Below, one piece after another: positions 42,365 to 51,654 of a stretch of 64,000 bases of DNA. Numbering within the stretch: the first letter of the stretch is position 1; each line of letters begins with the position of its first letter. This DNA is from Phascolarctobacterium sp. (lineage in GTDB: Bacteria; Bacillota; Negativicutes; Acidaminococcales; Acidaminococcaceae): assembly GCA_030531205.1 (NCBI GenBank), contig JAUNOC010000004.1:1-64000 (forward strand). The letters run 5' to 3'. The position numbers were made by a program, and so were the translations under genes. A model generated the notes under the pieces. That model saw only the letters and a list, made by a program, of their open reading frames with translations, searched no databases and had not been told where the DNA came from.

Positions 42365-43204
42365 ATGCTTAAACCGGAAGATTTGAAAAACAAAAAATTT
42401 AATAAGTCCATGCGGGGTTATGACCCGGCAGAGGTGGATAAGTTTTTGGATGAAGTTCGTCAGGAATTTGTTTATCTCTATCTGGATAATACGAATATGA
42501 AAGAAACTTTGGAGCGGGTTACGGGTAAATTAGAGTACTATCAGCAGATGGAAAACACTATGCAGAGTGCCTTGACAGTAGCACAGGAAACTGCTGATGA
42601 GGTAAAGACCAATAGTGAAAAGCAGGCAGACCTTTTGCATAAAGAGACATTGGCAAAATGTCAGCAAAGCATCATTTCTGCCCAAAATGAAGCACAAAGA
42701 TTAGTGGATGAGGCCACTGAAAAAGCATCCGAGCTTTACAGTCAGATTAAGGTTCGTACAGATAATTTGAAACGTACGGTAGAAATGGAATGTCAGCAAA
42801 TGCGTGATGATGCGGATGCTTATGTAGTTGATTTGCGTACTACAGTGGAAAAGGAAACTGCCGCATTGAAAGCCACAACTGAAGAAGTATGCAAAAAGAC
42901 CAGTGAAAGAACTTTGGAAGAAACCCAAAAAATGTTGCAAACTGCCCGTACAGAGGCACATGAAATGTTGATGGAAGCAAATGGCAGTTACCGTACCATT
43001 ATTGCTGATGCGGAAGAACGCAGCAGAAAAATGGTTTTTGAAGCAGAAACCCGGGCAGCTGCTGCTAAAAATGAGTATGAAAATATTGTTAAAAAATATG
43101 ATGCTTTCAAGAAAAACATTACCAATATGTTGCAGACCCAATTAGGCGTGTTGGAAAATTTTACCAGTAGAAAGGAAAACGAGGGTAAAGAGGAGAAAAA
43201 ATAA
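42365..43204 (+). CDS. divIVA: DivIVA-family coiled-coil protein
   Basis: A 279-residue protein. The conserved membrane-binding N-terminus is LKPEDLKNKKFNKSMRGYDPAEVDKFLDEVRQE (1-35). Long coiled coils rich in Glu/Lys/Ala (about 40-270) follow. It marks poles or division sites. ATG 42365, 4 nt after GGAGGG, begins at the conserved N-terminus; an upstream in-frame start would add unrelated residues. It is longer than B. subtilis DivIVA (164). Confidence 0.92.
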   Translation: MLKPEDLKNKKFNKSMRGYDPAEVDKFLDEVRQEFVYLYLDNTNMKETLERVTGKLEYYQQMENTMQSALTVAQETADEVKTNSEKQADLLHKETLAKCQQSIISAQNEAQRLVDEATEKASELYSQIKVRTDNLKRTVEMECQQMRDDADAYVVDLRTTVEKETAALKATTEEVCKKTSERTLEETQKMLQTARTEAHEMLMEANGSYRTIIADAEERSRKMVFEAETRAAAAKNEYENIVKKYDAFKKNITNMLQTQLGVLENFTSRKENEGKEEKK

Positions 43205-43205
43205 A

Positions 43206-44360
43206 ATTTCTGGTAATTTAGAGGAAAATCTAAAAAAATATTTTGGTTATGACACCTTCCGTACCGGACAGGAAGAAATCATTAAAACGATTTTGAGCGG
43301 TCAAAATGTTTTGGCAGTATTGCCAACTGGAGGCGGAAAAAGTATATGTTATCAGTTGCCCGGCTTACTTATGCCGGGCTTAACTTTAGTTATTTCGCCA
43401 TTGATTTCCCTTATGAAAGACCAAGTGGAAGCATTGCAAAAACGGGGGATTAAAGCGGAACATTTAGATAGCAGTATGAGTTTTCATGAGCAGAATATTG
43501 TCTTTGACAGGTGTTTGACGGGGGAATGTGAAATTCTTTATGTGTCTCCCGAACGTTTGCAAAATCTTGATTTTCTTAAATTCTCACAAAAGGTGGAATT
43601 TGCCTTGGTAGCAGTGGATGAAGCACATTGTGTTTCTCAATGGGGGAGGAGTTTTCGTAAAGAGTATTACGAAATTCCCTCTTTTATTTTTACCCTTAGT
43701 CGTAAACCAATTGTGGCTGCCTTTACTGCAACAGCAACACCGCAGGTCAGGAAAGATATCTTACAGCATTTGGCTTTGAAAAATGCCAAGGTTTTTGTGC
43801 AGGGGTTTGACAGACCTAATCTGCAATTTTATGTTAAACATACAGGTAACAAAGAATTGACGATAATAGAATTTTTACAAAAGCATCAAAATGAAAGCGG
43901 AATTATCTATTGCTCCACTCGTCAGCAGGTTATGGATTTGGAAAAGGTTTTGCAAAGGGCGGGTTATAGCGTTTGCCGTTATCATGGCGGATTAACACCT
44001 ACTGAACGACAAAATAATCAAAATGCTTTTTTGGAAAACCGTTATCAGATAATTGTTGCCACCAATGCTTTTGGTATGGGGATTGATAAGAAAGATGTAC
44101 GATTTGTGGTACATTATAACCTTCCTTTGACAGTAGAGGGATATTATCAGGAGGCAGGGCGTGCCGGACGGGATGGTAAAAAGGCAGATTGCCTGTTGCT
44201 TTTCAACCCGATGGATATTGATATTTGTTTAGGATTGATTGAAGAAGGCGAAAAAGGAGAAGATGTTGTTGCGATGGAAAAGGAATTGTTAAAAGATATG
44301 GTTGCTTACACATCTACCTCCGATTATCGCAATTATATATTGAAATATTTTGGGGAATAG
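43206..44360 (+). CDS. RecQ-like DNA helicase core, probably with a non-canonical start
   Basis: Homology begins before any ordinary start codon. In frame from 43206 the sequence reads ISGNLEENLKKYFGYDTFRT and GQEEIIKTIL, the normal RecQ N-terminus and Q-motif. No ATG, GTG or TTG occurs between the stop at 43143 and the TTG at 43293. An ATT at 43206, ten nt after AGGAG, is the best start; a TTG start at 43293 would remove the Q-motif. Walker A LPTGGGKS is at 39-46 and DEAH at 138-141. The 384-residue protein ends at ILKYFGE, just before the zinc-binding, RQC and HRDC domains, so only the helicase core remains. SQWGRSFR replaces the usual SQWGHDFR. Confidence 0.8.
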   Translation: MSGNLEENLKKYFGYDTFRTGQEEIIKTILSGQNVLAVLPTGGGKSICYQLPGLLMPGLTLVISPLISLMKDQVEALQKRGIKAEHLDSSMSFHEQNIVFDRCLTGECEILYVSPERLQNLDFLKFSQKVEFALVAVDEAHCVSQWGRSFRKEYYEIPSFIFTLSRKPIVAAFTATATPQVRKDILQHLALKNAKVFVQGFDRPNLQFYVKHTGNKELTIIEFLQKHQNESGIIYCSTRQQVMDLEKVLQRAGYSVCRYHGGLTPTERQNNQNAFLENRYQIIVATNAFGMGIDKKDVRFVVHYNLPLTVEGYYQEAGRAGRDGKKADCLLLFNPMDIDICLGLIEEGEKGEDVVAMEKELLKDMVAYTSTSDYRNYILKYFGE

Positions 44361-44409
44361 GTTTTAAGTTGTAAATATATCAGAAAAATGAAAATTTGAC
44401 TTTGATAAA

Positions 44410-44448
44410 TTAATCAAGTGATTAAAAACCACTTGATTAATTTTTTTG
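44410..44448 (+). terminator. Terminator after the recQ-like gene
   Basis: TTAATCAAGTG pairs with CACTTGATTAA, then seven Ts. Confidence 0.88.
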
Positions 44449-44477
44449 TTGACTTACACTTGCTGAAAATATATAAT
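44449..44477 (+). promoter_or_regulatory. Promoter of the acyl-CoA ligase gene
   Basis: TTGACT at 44449-44454, a 17-bp spacer and TATAAT at 44472-44477. Start codon at 44504. Confidence 0.9.
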
Positions 44478-44503
44478 GTATTTACTTTTAGAAAGGGTAA
44501 AAT

Positions 44504-45994
44504 ATGCTTTATTATGAAATTATAGAAGGGAAAAAGCCGGATTCTGTTGCTTTGGTTTTCCGTGACCGTTCCACAACTTATAAGCAGTTAGCGGAAAAGG
44601 TGGACAAATGGGCTGGTATTTTACAGTCAAAAGGTGTAAAAAAAGGTGACAAGGTCGGACTTTTCAGTAAAAATTGCGATTATTTTATTATCGCTTACTT
44701 TGCTATCATTAAAGCAGGGGGGATTGTAGTTCCTTTTAATTTCCAATTGGCACCTAAAGAAGTTGCCTATATCGTAAAAGATACGGGAATGAAATTGATG
44801 CTTGTCCGTGAGAATATGGAATTGGGCGGTGCCTTGGCGGATATAGGAATTGATTGGCCTTTGGCACAATGTAGTTTTGAGGCAATGGAAAAGGAAACTG
44901 TTGCAAAATATAAGAAAGTAGCGATGCAGGAAAATGATTGCTGTGCTATTATTTATACAAGCGGAACTACGGGCAAGCCCAAAGGGGCAATGCTCAGCCA
45001 CCGGAATCTTGTGGCGAACACTGAAAGCAGTCAAAAGGTTATTGGTTGTACACCGAATGACAGAAATGTAACCATATTGCCAATGTACCATGCTTTTGCT
45101 TGGACGGTGTCTGTGTCAATCTATTTAATGGGCGGTGGGATGAATGTTATTTTGGAGAACTTTGTCCCCAGCGAGGCCATTCAGCTTTTAGTAAAACATC
45201 GGGTGACAACTTTCGTTGGTGTGCCTGCTATGTTGGCACTTTTGATTAAAGGTGTGCCGACAGAAGTTATGACAGGGTTGCGGCATGTTATTACAGGTGG
45301 TGCACCATTACCAAGGGCGGTAATTGATGCCTTCAAAGAAAAATTTGGTGTCTATCCGCAAGAAGGTTATGGTCTTAGCGAGGCAAGTCCGGTGTGTGCT
45401 GTTAATCCCACAGACATTGTTAAAGCAGGTTCAATTGGCATAAATTTGCCGGATGTAAAACTTAAACTTGTCAATGAAAAAGGACAGGATGTTACGAAGG
45501 ACAGTGAGGTTGGGGAACTGTGTGTGCAGGGTGAAAATGTGATGCTTGGTTACCTTAACCAACCTGAAGAAACCGCCAAAACCATCAGAAACGGCTGGCT
45601 TCATACAGGGGATATGGCATATCGTGATAAAGATGGGTATTATTTCATTGTGGATAGGTTGAAGGATTTAATTATTAGTGCGGGTGAAAATATTTATCCC
45701 AGGGAAATTGAGGAAGAACTTATGCTTCACCCTGATGTGGCGGAAGCCAGTGTGGTAGGGGTGCCGGATAAATTGCGTGGTCAATGTGCTTGTGCCTATA
45801 TTGTACTTAAACCGGGCAGTCAGATGGATAAGCGGGGAATGCGAAAATATTTATTGGGACGTATTGCCACTTATAAAGTACCGCGGGAATGTGTATTTGT
45901 TGAGAGTTTGCCTAAAAACAATACGGGCAAAATTTTGAAAAAATCCCTTAGGGAAAGAGCGATGGTTGATTTGAATTTAAAGCAGGGACTTTAG
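44504..45994 (+). CDS. AMP-binding acyl-CoA ligase (long-chain fatty acid-CoA ligase type)
   Basis: A 496-residue adenylate-forming enzyme that activates a carboxylic acid to its CoA ester. The AMP motif is YTSGTTGKPKGAMLSH (about 151-166). Further landmarks are YGLSEASPVC, GWLHTGDMAY and the C-terminal catalytic lysine region KNNTGKILKKSLRE. Chain-length preference cannot be decided. It is a single-gene unit with its own promoter; R1 repeats separate it from typA. Confidence 0.9.
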   Translation: MLYYEIIEGKKPDSVALVFRDRSTTYKQLAEKVDKWAGILQSKGVKKGDKVGLFSKNCDYFIIAYFAIIKAGGIVVPFNFQLAPKEVAYIVKDTGMKLMLVRENMELGGALADIGIDWPLAQCSFEAMEKETVAKYKKVAMQENDCCAIIYTSGTTGKPKGAMLSHRNLVANTESSQKVIGCTPNDRNVTILPMYHAFAWTVSVSIYLMGGGMNVILENFVPSEAIQLLVKHRVTTFVGVPAMLALLIKGVPTEVMTGLRHVITGGAPLPRAVIDAFKEKFGVYPQEGYGLSEASPVCAVNPTDIVKAGSIGINLPDVKLKLVNEKGQDVTKDSEVGELCVQGENVMLGYLNQPEETAKTIRNGWLHTGDMAYRDKDGYYFIVDRLKDLIISAGENIYPREIEEELMLHPDVAEASVVGVPDKLRGQCACAYIVLKPGSQMDKRGMRKYLLGRIATYKVPRECVFVESLPKNNTGKILKKSLRERAMVDLNLKQGL

Positions 45995-46030
45995 GTTAAT
46001 TAGTAATTAGCACTTAGTGATGAATAATTA

Positions 46031-46054
46031 TGGTAAAATGTTCCGGTGATTATA
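46031..46054 (+). repeat. R1 dispersed repeat, paired copy upstream of typA
   Basis: TGGTAAAATGTTCCGGTGAT plus TATA. A degenerate inverted copy follows at 46057-46080. Their flanks (TAATTAGTAATTAG-like and its complement) are also inverted, so the whole 46000-46110 stretch is one large imperfect palindrome. Confidence 0.75.
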
Positions 46055-46056
46055 TT

Positions 46057-46080
46057 TTTGATAAACGGAACGTATTACCT
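46057..46080 (-). repeat. R1 degenerate inverted copy
   Basis: Reverse complement reads GGTAATACGTTCCGTTTATC. It pairs with the adjacent plus-strand copy. Confidence 0.6.
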
Positions 46081-46139
46081 TCATTCTTGATTCTGCATTC
46101 ATAATTCTTAACTAAACTGAAAAATAGAAAGGGTTTATT

Positions 46140-47978
46140 ATGGTTAGAAATGATATTCGTAATATTGCAATTATTGCCCATGTAGATCATGGCAAGACAA
46201 CTTTGGTGGATGCAATGCTTAAGCAGAGCGGTATTTTCCGTGCCAATGAGCATGTGGATGACCGGGTTATGGATTCCAATGATTTGGAACGGGAGCGTGG
46301 CATTACCATTCTCTCTAAAAATACTGCGGTTATGCACGGGGATATTAAAATCAATATTCTTGATACCCCTGGTCACGCGGATTTTGGCGGTGAGGTGGAG
46401 CGTGTGCTGACAATGGTTGACGGTGTACTGCTTTTGGTTGATGCTTATGAAGGACCTATGCCCCAAACAAAATATGTTTTGCGTAAGGCCTTGGAACAAA
46501 AATTAAAACCTATTGTGGTTATCAATAAGATTGACCGTCCCGACCAACGGGTTACAGAGGTTATTGATGAGGTGCTGGATTTGTTCATTGAACTTGAGGC
46601 AGACGATGCCCAATTGGATTTTCCCGTTGTACTTGCCAGCGCCAGGAATGGTATTGCCAAGTTGAAGATGGAGGACGAGAGTGATAATTTGGAACCTCTT
46701 TTCAAAACCATTATTGAAAACATTCCTGCTCCTGATGTAGATACGGAAGCGCCTTTACAAATGTTAGTAAATACATTGGATTATGATGATTATGTAGGCC
46801 GTATTGTAGTAGGCCGTATCGTCCGTGGCAAACTGCATAATGGTGAACAGGTTATGTTGATGCAGGATGAAAAGAACCAACCTCAAAAAATTGGCAGATT
46901 ATATTCTTATCAAGGATTAAAACGGGTGGAAGTGCAGGAAGCGAAGGCCGGGGACATTGTAGCTGTTATTGGTCTTGATGATCCTAAAATTGGTGATACG
47001 ATTGCTGACTTAGTATCCCCTGAACCTTTAAAAGGCATTAAAATAGATGAACCTACTCTTAGTATGGTATTTAGTGTAAATGACAGTCCTTTTGCCGGTA
47101 AGGAAGGTGAATACGTTACCAGCCGGCATTTGCGTGATCGTCTTTACAAAGAAACACAAACAAATGTTTCCTTGCGTGTGGAAGATACTGATACCACGGA
47201 TGCGTGGACAGTGAGCGGACGTGGCGAATTGCATCTTTCTATTTTGATTGAAACTATGCGGCGTGAAGGTTATGAATTGGCGGTTGGTAAACCAAAGGTA
47301 ATCTTTCAAAAGGACGAAAATGGGAAATTGTTGGAGCCGATGGAGGCATTGACTATAGATGTTCCGCAAGAGTTTATGGGAACGGTTATGGAAAATTTAG
47401 GTTTACGCAAGGCGGAATTGCAAAGTATGCACGAACTTGCGGGTTATTTGCGGTTAGAGTTTAAGATTCCGGCCAGGGGACTTATTGGTTTTCGCAGTCA
47501 ATTTATGACGGAGACCAAAGGCAATGGCATTATGAACCATGTATTTAGCGGCTATGAACCTTACAAAGGTGAGATGTCAGGCAGAACTCGTGGCAGTTTG
47601 ATTGCTTTTGAGCCGGGTGAAACCTGTGCTTATGGTATTAACAATGCCCAAGAGCATGGGGTTATGTTTGTTGTGCCGGGTGAACAAGTTTATGAAGGAC
47701 AGATTGTTGGTGAAAATGCCCGTGAAAGAGATATGGATATTAATCCTTGTAAGAAAAAACATGTAAGTAATATGCGTGCTTCTGGAAGTGATGAGGCAAT
47801 TCGTTTGGTGCCGCCACGTACTTTTAGTTTGGAACAGGCCTTAGAACATATCAATGATGATGAATTGGTTGAAGTGACACCAAAATCTATTCGTATGCGG
47901 AAAAAGGTTTTGAGTAAATTAACCCGGGCAAGAATTGCCGGGCGTGAGTTTGTTGCAAAAAAGGCAGGTGAAAAATGA
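46140..47978 (+). CDS. typA: Translational GTPase TypA/BipA
   Basis: Ribosome-associated GTPase of 612 residues. G1 AHVDHGKTT is at about 13-21, G3 DTPGHADFGGEVERVL follows, and NKIDRP is G4. Then come domain II, an EF-G-like domain and the BipA-specific C-terminal domain. It assists ribosome assembly and stress adaptation. GAAAGGG precedes ATG 46140. The next gene starts within its stop codon region (AATGATG). Confidence 0.96.
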   Translation: MVRNDIRNIAIIAHVDHGKTTLVDAMLKQSGIFRANEHVDDRVMDSNDLERERGITILSKNTAVMHGDIKINILDTPGHADFGGEVERVLTMVDGVLLLVDAYEGPMPQTKYVLRKALEQKLKPIVVINKIDRPDQRVTEVIDEVLDLFIELEADDAQLDFPVVLASARNGIAKLKMEDESDNLEPLFKTIIENIPAPDVDTEAPLQMLVNTLDYDDYVGRIVVGRIVRGKLHNGEQVMLMQDEKNQPQKIGRLYSYQGLKRVEVQEAKAGDIVAVIGLDDPKIGDTIADLVSPEPLKGIKIDEPTLSMVFSVNDSPFAGKEGEYVTSRHLRDRLYKETQTNVSLRVEDTDTTDAWTVSGRGELHLSILIETMRREGYELAVGKPKVIFQKDENGKLLEPMEALTIDVPQEFMGTVMENLGLRKAELQSMHELAGYLRLEFKIPARGLIGFRSQFMTETKGNGIMNHVFSGYEPYKGEMSGRTRGSLIAFEPGETCAYGINNAQEHGVMFVVPGEQVYEGQIVGENARERDMDINPCKKKHVSNMRASGSDEAIRLVPPRTFSLEQALEHINDDELVEVTPKSIRMRKKVLSKLTRARIAGREFVAKKAGEK

Positions 47979-48322
47979 TGGGATTTAGAAGTTCTACGAA
48001 AAAGGTGTTTGCTTCTGATGAGATCAAAAGCAATGTTGTTACCCATGATGTATCTCAAGGTGTCAACATTATGATCAGGATTCCCAATTGTTTTGAAGAT
48101 GTGCATGATTATGCCAATGCCCTTATGCAGGGGAATGTGCTTTTCTTAAATTTGGAACGGCTTAACGGTGTAGATAGAAACAGGGTGTTTGATTATTTGA
48201 ACGGTGTGGCTTATGTTGTCAGTGCCAATGTGGATACTTTGGGGGAAACAGGACTTATTTATTCCCCGGTTAATGTGACTATTGATAAACAAGAAGAAAA
48301 TAAAGGTGTAGGTTTTTGGTAA
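47975..48322 (+). CDS. Second, short SepF-family protein
   Basis: A 115-residue protein with the SepF C-terminal domain: VMIRIPNCFEDVHDYANALMQGNVLFLNLERL-type core, then RNRVFDYLNGVAYVVSANVDTLGETGLIYSP. It has only a short N-terminus and no clear amphipathic anchor, unlike the SepF at 41523. It could be a regulator or partner of the main SepF. It overlaps the typA stop; the ATG at 47978 is an alternative start. Confidence 0.82.
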   Translation: MMGFRSSTKKVFASDEIKSNVVTHDVSQGVNIMIRIPNCFEDVHDYANALMQGNVLFLNLERLNGVDRNRVFDYLNGVAYVVSANVDTLGETGLIYSPVNVTIDKQEENKGVGFW

Positions 48323-48336
48323 AAGTTGGGCAAACA

Positions 48337-49440
48337 ATGAGAATACCTAATTTTGAACAATTAAAAGTTGATAGGGAAACTGTCGAAAACTTAAACAAAC
48401 AAGGAATTAAATTGCCGATGCCTGTTCAGGCATCGGCAATTCCTGCTTTATATTCAGGCAGGGATGTGATTGCCAGGGCACAGACGGGAACGGGTAAAAC
48501 CCTTGCTTTCTGTATTCCTTTAATTTCTAAAATTGATGTCAACAAAAATTTTGTGCAGGCATTGGTGATTACTCCCACAAGGGAATTGGCACAGCAGACA
48601 GCAATGGAATTAAAGAAGATTATTGGTACTCGCTCTATAAAGGTTTTGGCTGTTGTGGGAGGGAAGGATTTTGAAGTGCAGAAGGCCAAGTTACAAGGTA
48701 AAACCCATGTATTAATTGGGACTTCAGGACGTTTGCTGGACCATACTAAAAAGGGTAATACAAATTTAGGCGGGGTGAAATACTTGGTACTTGACGAAGT
48801 TGATGAAATGCTGTTGCAAGGATTTATTGATGATGCAGCAACCCTGATTTCCATGTGTGCTCCCAGTCATCAAACCGTGCTTTGCAGTGCAACTTTGAAT
48901 GATGAGGTTTGGAAATTAGGGCGGAAACTATGTACTAATCCCAAACTGATAGATATTAATCCTTTGGAAGCAACGGTTAAGGCCATTAAGCAGTCCGCGG
49001 TTAAGATTGTGGAAGAAAAGAAACAGGCCTGTTTGGTAAAACTTATTCAGGAAACCAATCCCTATTTGATGATTGTTTTTTGCCAGAGCAAGGAACGTAC
49101 TAAAGAATTAGGCGATTATTTGGGGATGCAGGGTTTTAATGTAGATGTGTTGCACGGGGATATGAGTCCGCAAAAACGGAAGACCATAATGAAAAAATTT
49201 CGGGATGCCAAACTGCAAATTTTAGTTGCCAGTGATTTGGCGGCCCGTGGTTTGGATGTGGAAGGGGTGTCCCATGTGATAAATTATGATATTCCCCATG
49301 ATGCGGAATGGTATGTTCACCGTATTGGCAGGACGGGCAGGGCAGGCCGGGACGGTGTGGCAATTACTTTTTATACTCCTGATGAAGTACGGTGGTTAAA
49401 GAATATTGAAAACAAATTAAAAATTAAAATAAACCGTTGA
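48337..49440 (+). CDS. DEAD-box-type RNA helicase with DEVD motif
   Basis: A 367-residue ATP-dependent RNA helicase with both RecA-like domains and little else. Motifs: Q-motif PMPVQASAIPAL, Walker A AQTGTGKT, motif II DEVD (in VLDEVDEM, instead of DEAD), SAT in CSATL, and HRIGRTGRAG. The lack of a C-terminal RNA-binding extension separates it from CsdA/CshA. ATG 48337 is chosen over TTG 48316, which overlaps the SepF gene. Confidence 0.9.
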   Translation: MRIPNFEQLKVDRETVENLNKQGIKLPMPVQASAIPALYSGRDVIARAQTGTGKTLAFCIPLISKIDVNKNFVQALVITPTRELAQQTAMELKKIIGTRSIKVLAVVGGKDFEVQKAKLQGKTHVLIGTSGRLLDHTKKGNTNLGGVKYLVLDEVDEMLLQGFIDDAATLISMCAPSHQTVLCSATLNDEVWKLGRKLCTNPKLIDINPLEATVKAIKQSAVKIVEEKKQACLVKLIQETNPYLMIVFCQSKERTKELGDYLGMQGFNVDVLHGDMSPQKRKTIMKKFRDAKLQILVASDLAARGLDVEGVSHVINYDIPHDAEWYVHRIGRTGRAGRDGVAITFYTPDEVRWLKNIENKLKIKINR

Positions 49441-49465
49441 AAATCTATCATGATTGTACTATAAT
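49437..49465 (+). promoter_or_regulatory. Promoter of pnp
   Basis: TTGAAA at 49437-49442, a 17-bp spacer and TATAAT at 49460-49465. A short TTTACTA/TAGTAAA hairpin lies in the leader (from about 49474). Confidence 0.85.
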
Positions 49466-49522
49466 ATTACGGGTTTACTAAAATGTAGTAAAGAGTAGTA
49501 TTATTAAGGAGGCATAAGAATT

Positions 49523-51601
49523 ATGCAAAGTTTTAGTTATGATTGGGGTGGAAGAACCCTGACCATTGAAACCGGTAAGATTGCCAAACAGGCCAATGGT
49601 GCTGTTTTGGTTCGCTATGGGGACACCGCTGTGGTGGTAGCTGTTACCGGTACAAAAACACCTCGTGAAGGTGTAGATTTCTTTCCCCTGACAGTTGATT
49701 TTGAAGAAAAAATGTATGCGGTTGGCAAGATTCCCGGCGGTTTCATTAAACGTGAAGGCCGTCCTGCGGAAACAGCAATTCTTACCAGCCGTCTGATTGA
49801 CCGTCCTATTCGTCCCATGTTCCCGGACGGTTATCATAATGATGTGCAGATTGTGGCAACAGCAGTTTCTGTTGACCCGGATAATGCACCGGATATGCCC
49901 GCTATGCTTGGTGCTTCATGTGCTTTGGCAATCAGTGACATTCCTTTTGACGGACCTATTGCAGGTGTGCGTGTAGGTCAGGTGAACGGTCAGTTTATTA
50001 TTAATCCTACTGTTGAACAGGCAAAGGTTTCCACTTTGAATTTGGCTGTTGCCGGAACAAAGGATGCAATTTTGATGGTGGAAGCAGGTGCTAAGGAAGT
50101 TAGCGAGCAGACCATGCTGGATGCTATTTTCTTCGGTCATGAAGAAATTAAAAAATTAGTTGAATTCCAGGAAAAGATTGTGGCTGCAGTGGGCAAGCCC
50201 AAGATGGAAGTGCCCGTATATGAACCTCCTGCAGAAATGGTTACTGAAATTGAAGCATATGGTGCTGAAAATTTGAAGGCCGCTTTGATGGATGCTAATA
50301 AATTGCAGAGAGAAGAAAATGTTGAGCGTGTTAAACAGGAAATCGCAGAGCATTTTATGGAGAAATATCCTGACAATGCAGAAGATGTTGCTTATATCAC
50401 TCAAAAATTGGTGAAGAAGATTGTGCGCCGTACTATCAGTGTGGATAAGATTCGTCCTGATGGCCGTCAATTGGATGAAGTACGTCCGGTTACTTGTGAA
50501 GTTGGACTTTTGGCCCGTACTCACGGCAGTGCCTTGTTCACCCGTGGTCAAACTCAGATTTTGAACTGCCTGGCTTTGGCTCCTCTCCGTGAAGCACAAA
50601 TTTTAGACGGATTGGGAGTTGAAGAAACCAAGCGTTATATTCATCATTATAATTTCCCGCCATACAGCGTAGGCGAAACTAAACCTTTACGCAGCCCGGG
50701 CCGTCGTGAGATTGGTCATGGAGCGTTGGCAGAGCGTGCTTTGAAGCCGGTGATTCCTTCTGAAGATGAATTTCCGTACGCAATTCGTTTGGTTTCCGAA
50801 GTATTGGAATCCAATGGTTCCAGTTCCATGGGCTCCGTGTGTGCCAGCACTTTGAGTTTGATGGATGCAGGGGTTCCAATTAAGGCACCTGTTGCAGGTG
50901 TGGCAATGGGTTTGGTAAAAGATGGTGAATATTTCACTATTTTGACCGATATTCAAGGTTTGGAAGATGCTTTGGGTGATATGGACTTCAAAGTGGCAGG
51001 TACTGCTCAGGGCATTACTGCTATCCAAATGGATATTAAGATTGACGGTATTAACAAACAAATTTTTGAGCAGGCCTTGGCTCAGGCAAAACGTGGCCGT
51101 GAATTCATTATGGGTAAGATGATGGAATGTATCAACGCTCCCAGAAAAGAATTAAGCCGTTTTGCGCCTAAGATTACTACTGTTACTGTTGATCAGGATA
51201 AGATTGCTAAGGTTATTGGGCCTGGCGGTAAGATAATTAAGGCCATTACAGAACAGACCGGTGCCAAGATTGATATTGATGAATCCGGCAAAGTTTTTAT
51301 TGCTGCTGTCAACAGTGAGTCCGCTGCCAAAGCAATTAAGATGATTGAAGATGTAACTGCAGAAGCGGTTCCCGGAAAAACCTACACGGGAAAAGTTACC
51401 CGTATTATGAACTTTGGTGCCTTTGTAGAAATTCTCCCTGGTAAGGAAGGGTTAGTTCATATTAGCCAGCTTTCCACAGAAAGAGTTGAAAAGGTCGAGG
51501 ATGTTGTTTCTGTTGGTGATGAAATTGTTGTCAAAGTTACAGAAATTGACCAAAAGGGGCGTATCAATCTCAGCCGTAAGGCGGTTTTATTAAAAATCTA
51601 A
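49523..51601 (+). CDS. pnp: Polyribonucleotide nucleotidyltransferase (PNPase)
   Basis: Phosphorolytic 3'-5' exoribonuclease of 692 residues: two RNase PH-like domains, a KH domain ([22 protein letters not shown]) and a C-terminal S1 domain ([29 protein letters not shown]). AAGGAGG lies upstream of ATG 49523. The usual upstream rpsO is not present; pnp has its own promoter. A terminator follows. Confidence 0.97.
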   Translation: MQSFSYDWGGRTLTIETGKIAKQANGAVLVRYGDTAVVVAVTGTKTPREGVDFFPLTVDFEEKMYAVGKIPGGFIKREGRPAETAILTSRLIDRPIRPMFPDGYHNDVQIVATAVSVDPDNAPDMPAMLGASCALAISDIPFDGPIAGVRVGQVNGQFIINPTVEQAKVSTLNLAVAGTKDAILMVEAGAKEVSEQTMLDAIFFGHEEIKKLVEFQEKIVAAVGKPKMEVPVYEPPAEMVTEIEAYGAENLKAALMDANKLQREENVERVKQEIAEHFMEKYPDNAEDVAYITQKLVKKIVRRTISVDKIRPDGRQLDEVRPVTCEVGLLARTHGSALFTRGQTQILNCLALAPLREAQILDGLGVEETKRYIHHYNFPPYSVGETKPLRSPGRREIGHGALAERALKPVIPSEDEFPYAIRLVSEVLESNGSSSMGSVCASTLSLMDAGVPIKAPVAGVAMGLVKDGEYFTILTDIQGLEDALGDMDFKVAGTAQGITAIQMDIKIDGINKQIFEQALAQAKRGREFIMGKMMECINAPRKELSRFAPKITTVTVDQDKIAKVIGPGGKIIKAITEQTGAKIDIDESGKVFIAAVNSESAAKAIKMIEDVTAEAVPGKTYTGKVTRIMNFGAFVEILPGKEGLVHISQLSTERVEKVEDVVSVGDEIVVKVTEIDQKGRINLSRKAVLLKI

Positions 51602-51606
51602 TTTTT

Positions 51607-51637
51607 AAGACCTGCGTCAGTTGCGCAGGTCTTTTAT
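51607..51637 (+). terminator. Terminator between pnp and pyrB
   Basis: AAGACCTGCG (51607-51616) pairs with CGCAGGTCTT (51624-51633), then TTA. It could also act as an attenuator for the pyr operon, since no separate pyrB promoter is evident. Confidence 0.8.
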
Positions 51638-51654
51638 TAAATCAAGGAGGCAGT

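Noticed and set aside
51601-51654. A PyrR-type attenuator before pyrB
   Set aside because: The gap is only 53 nt and holds one plain terminator; no PyrR-binding hairpin or antiterminator is recognisable, and no pyrR gene is present.
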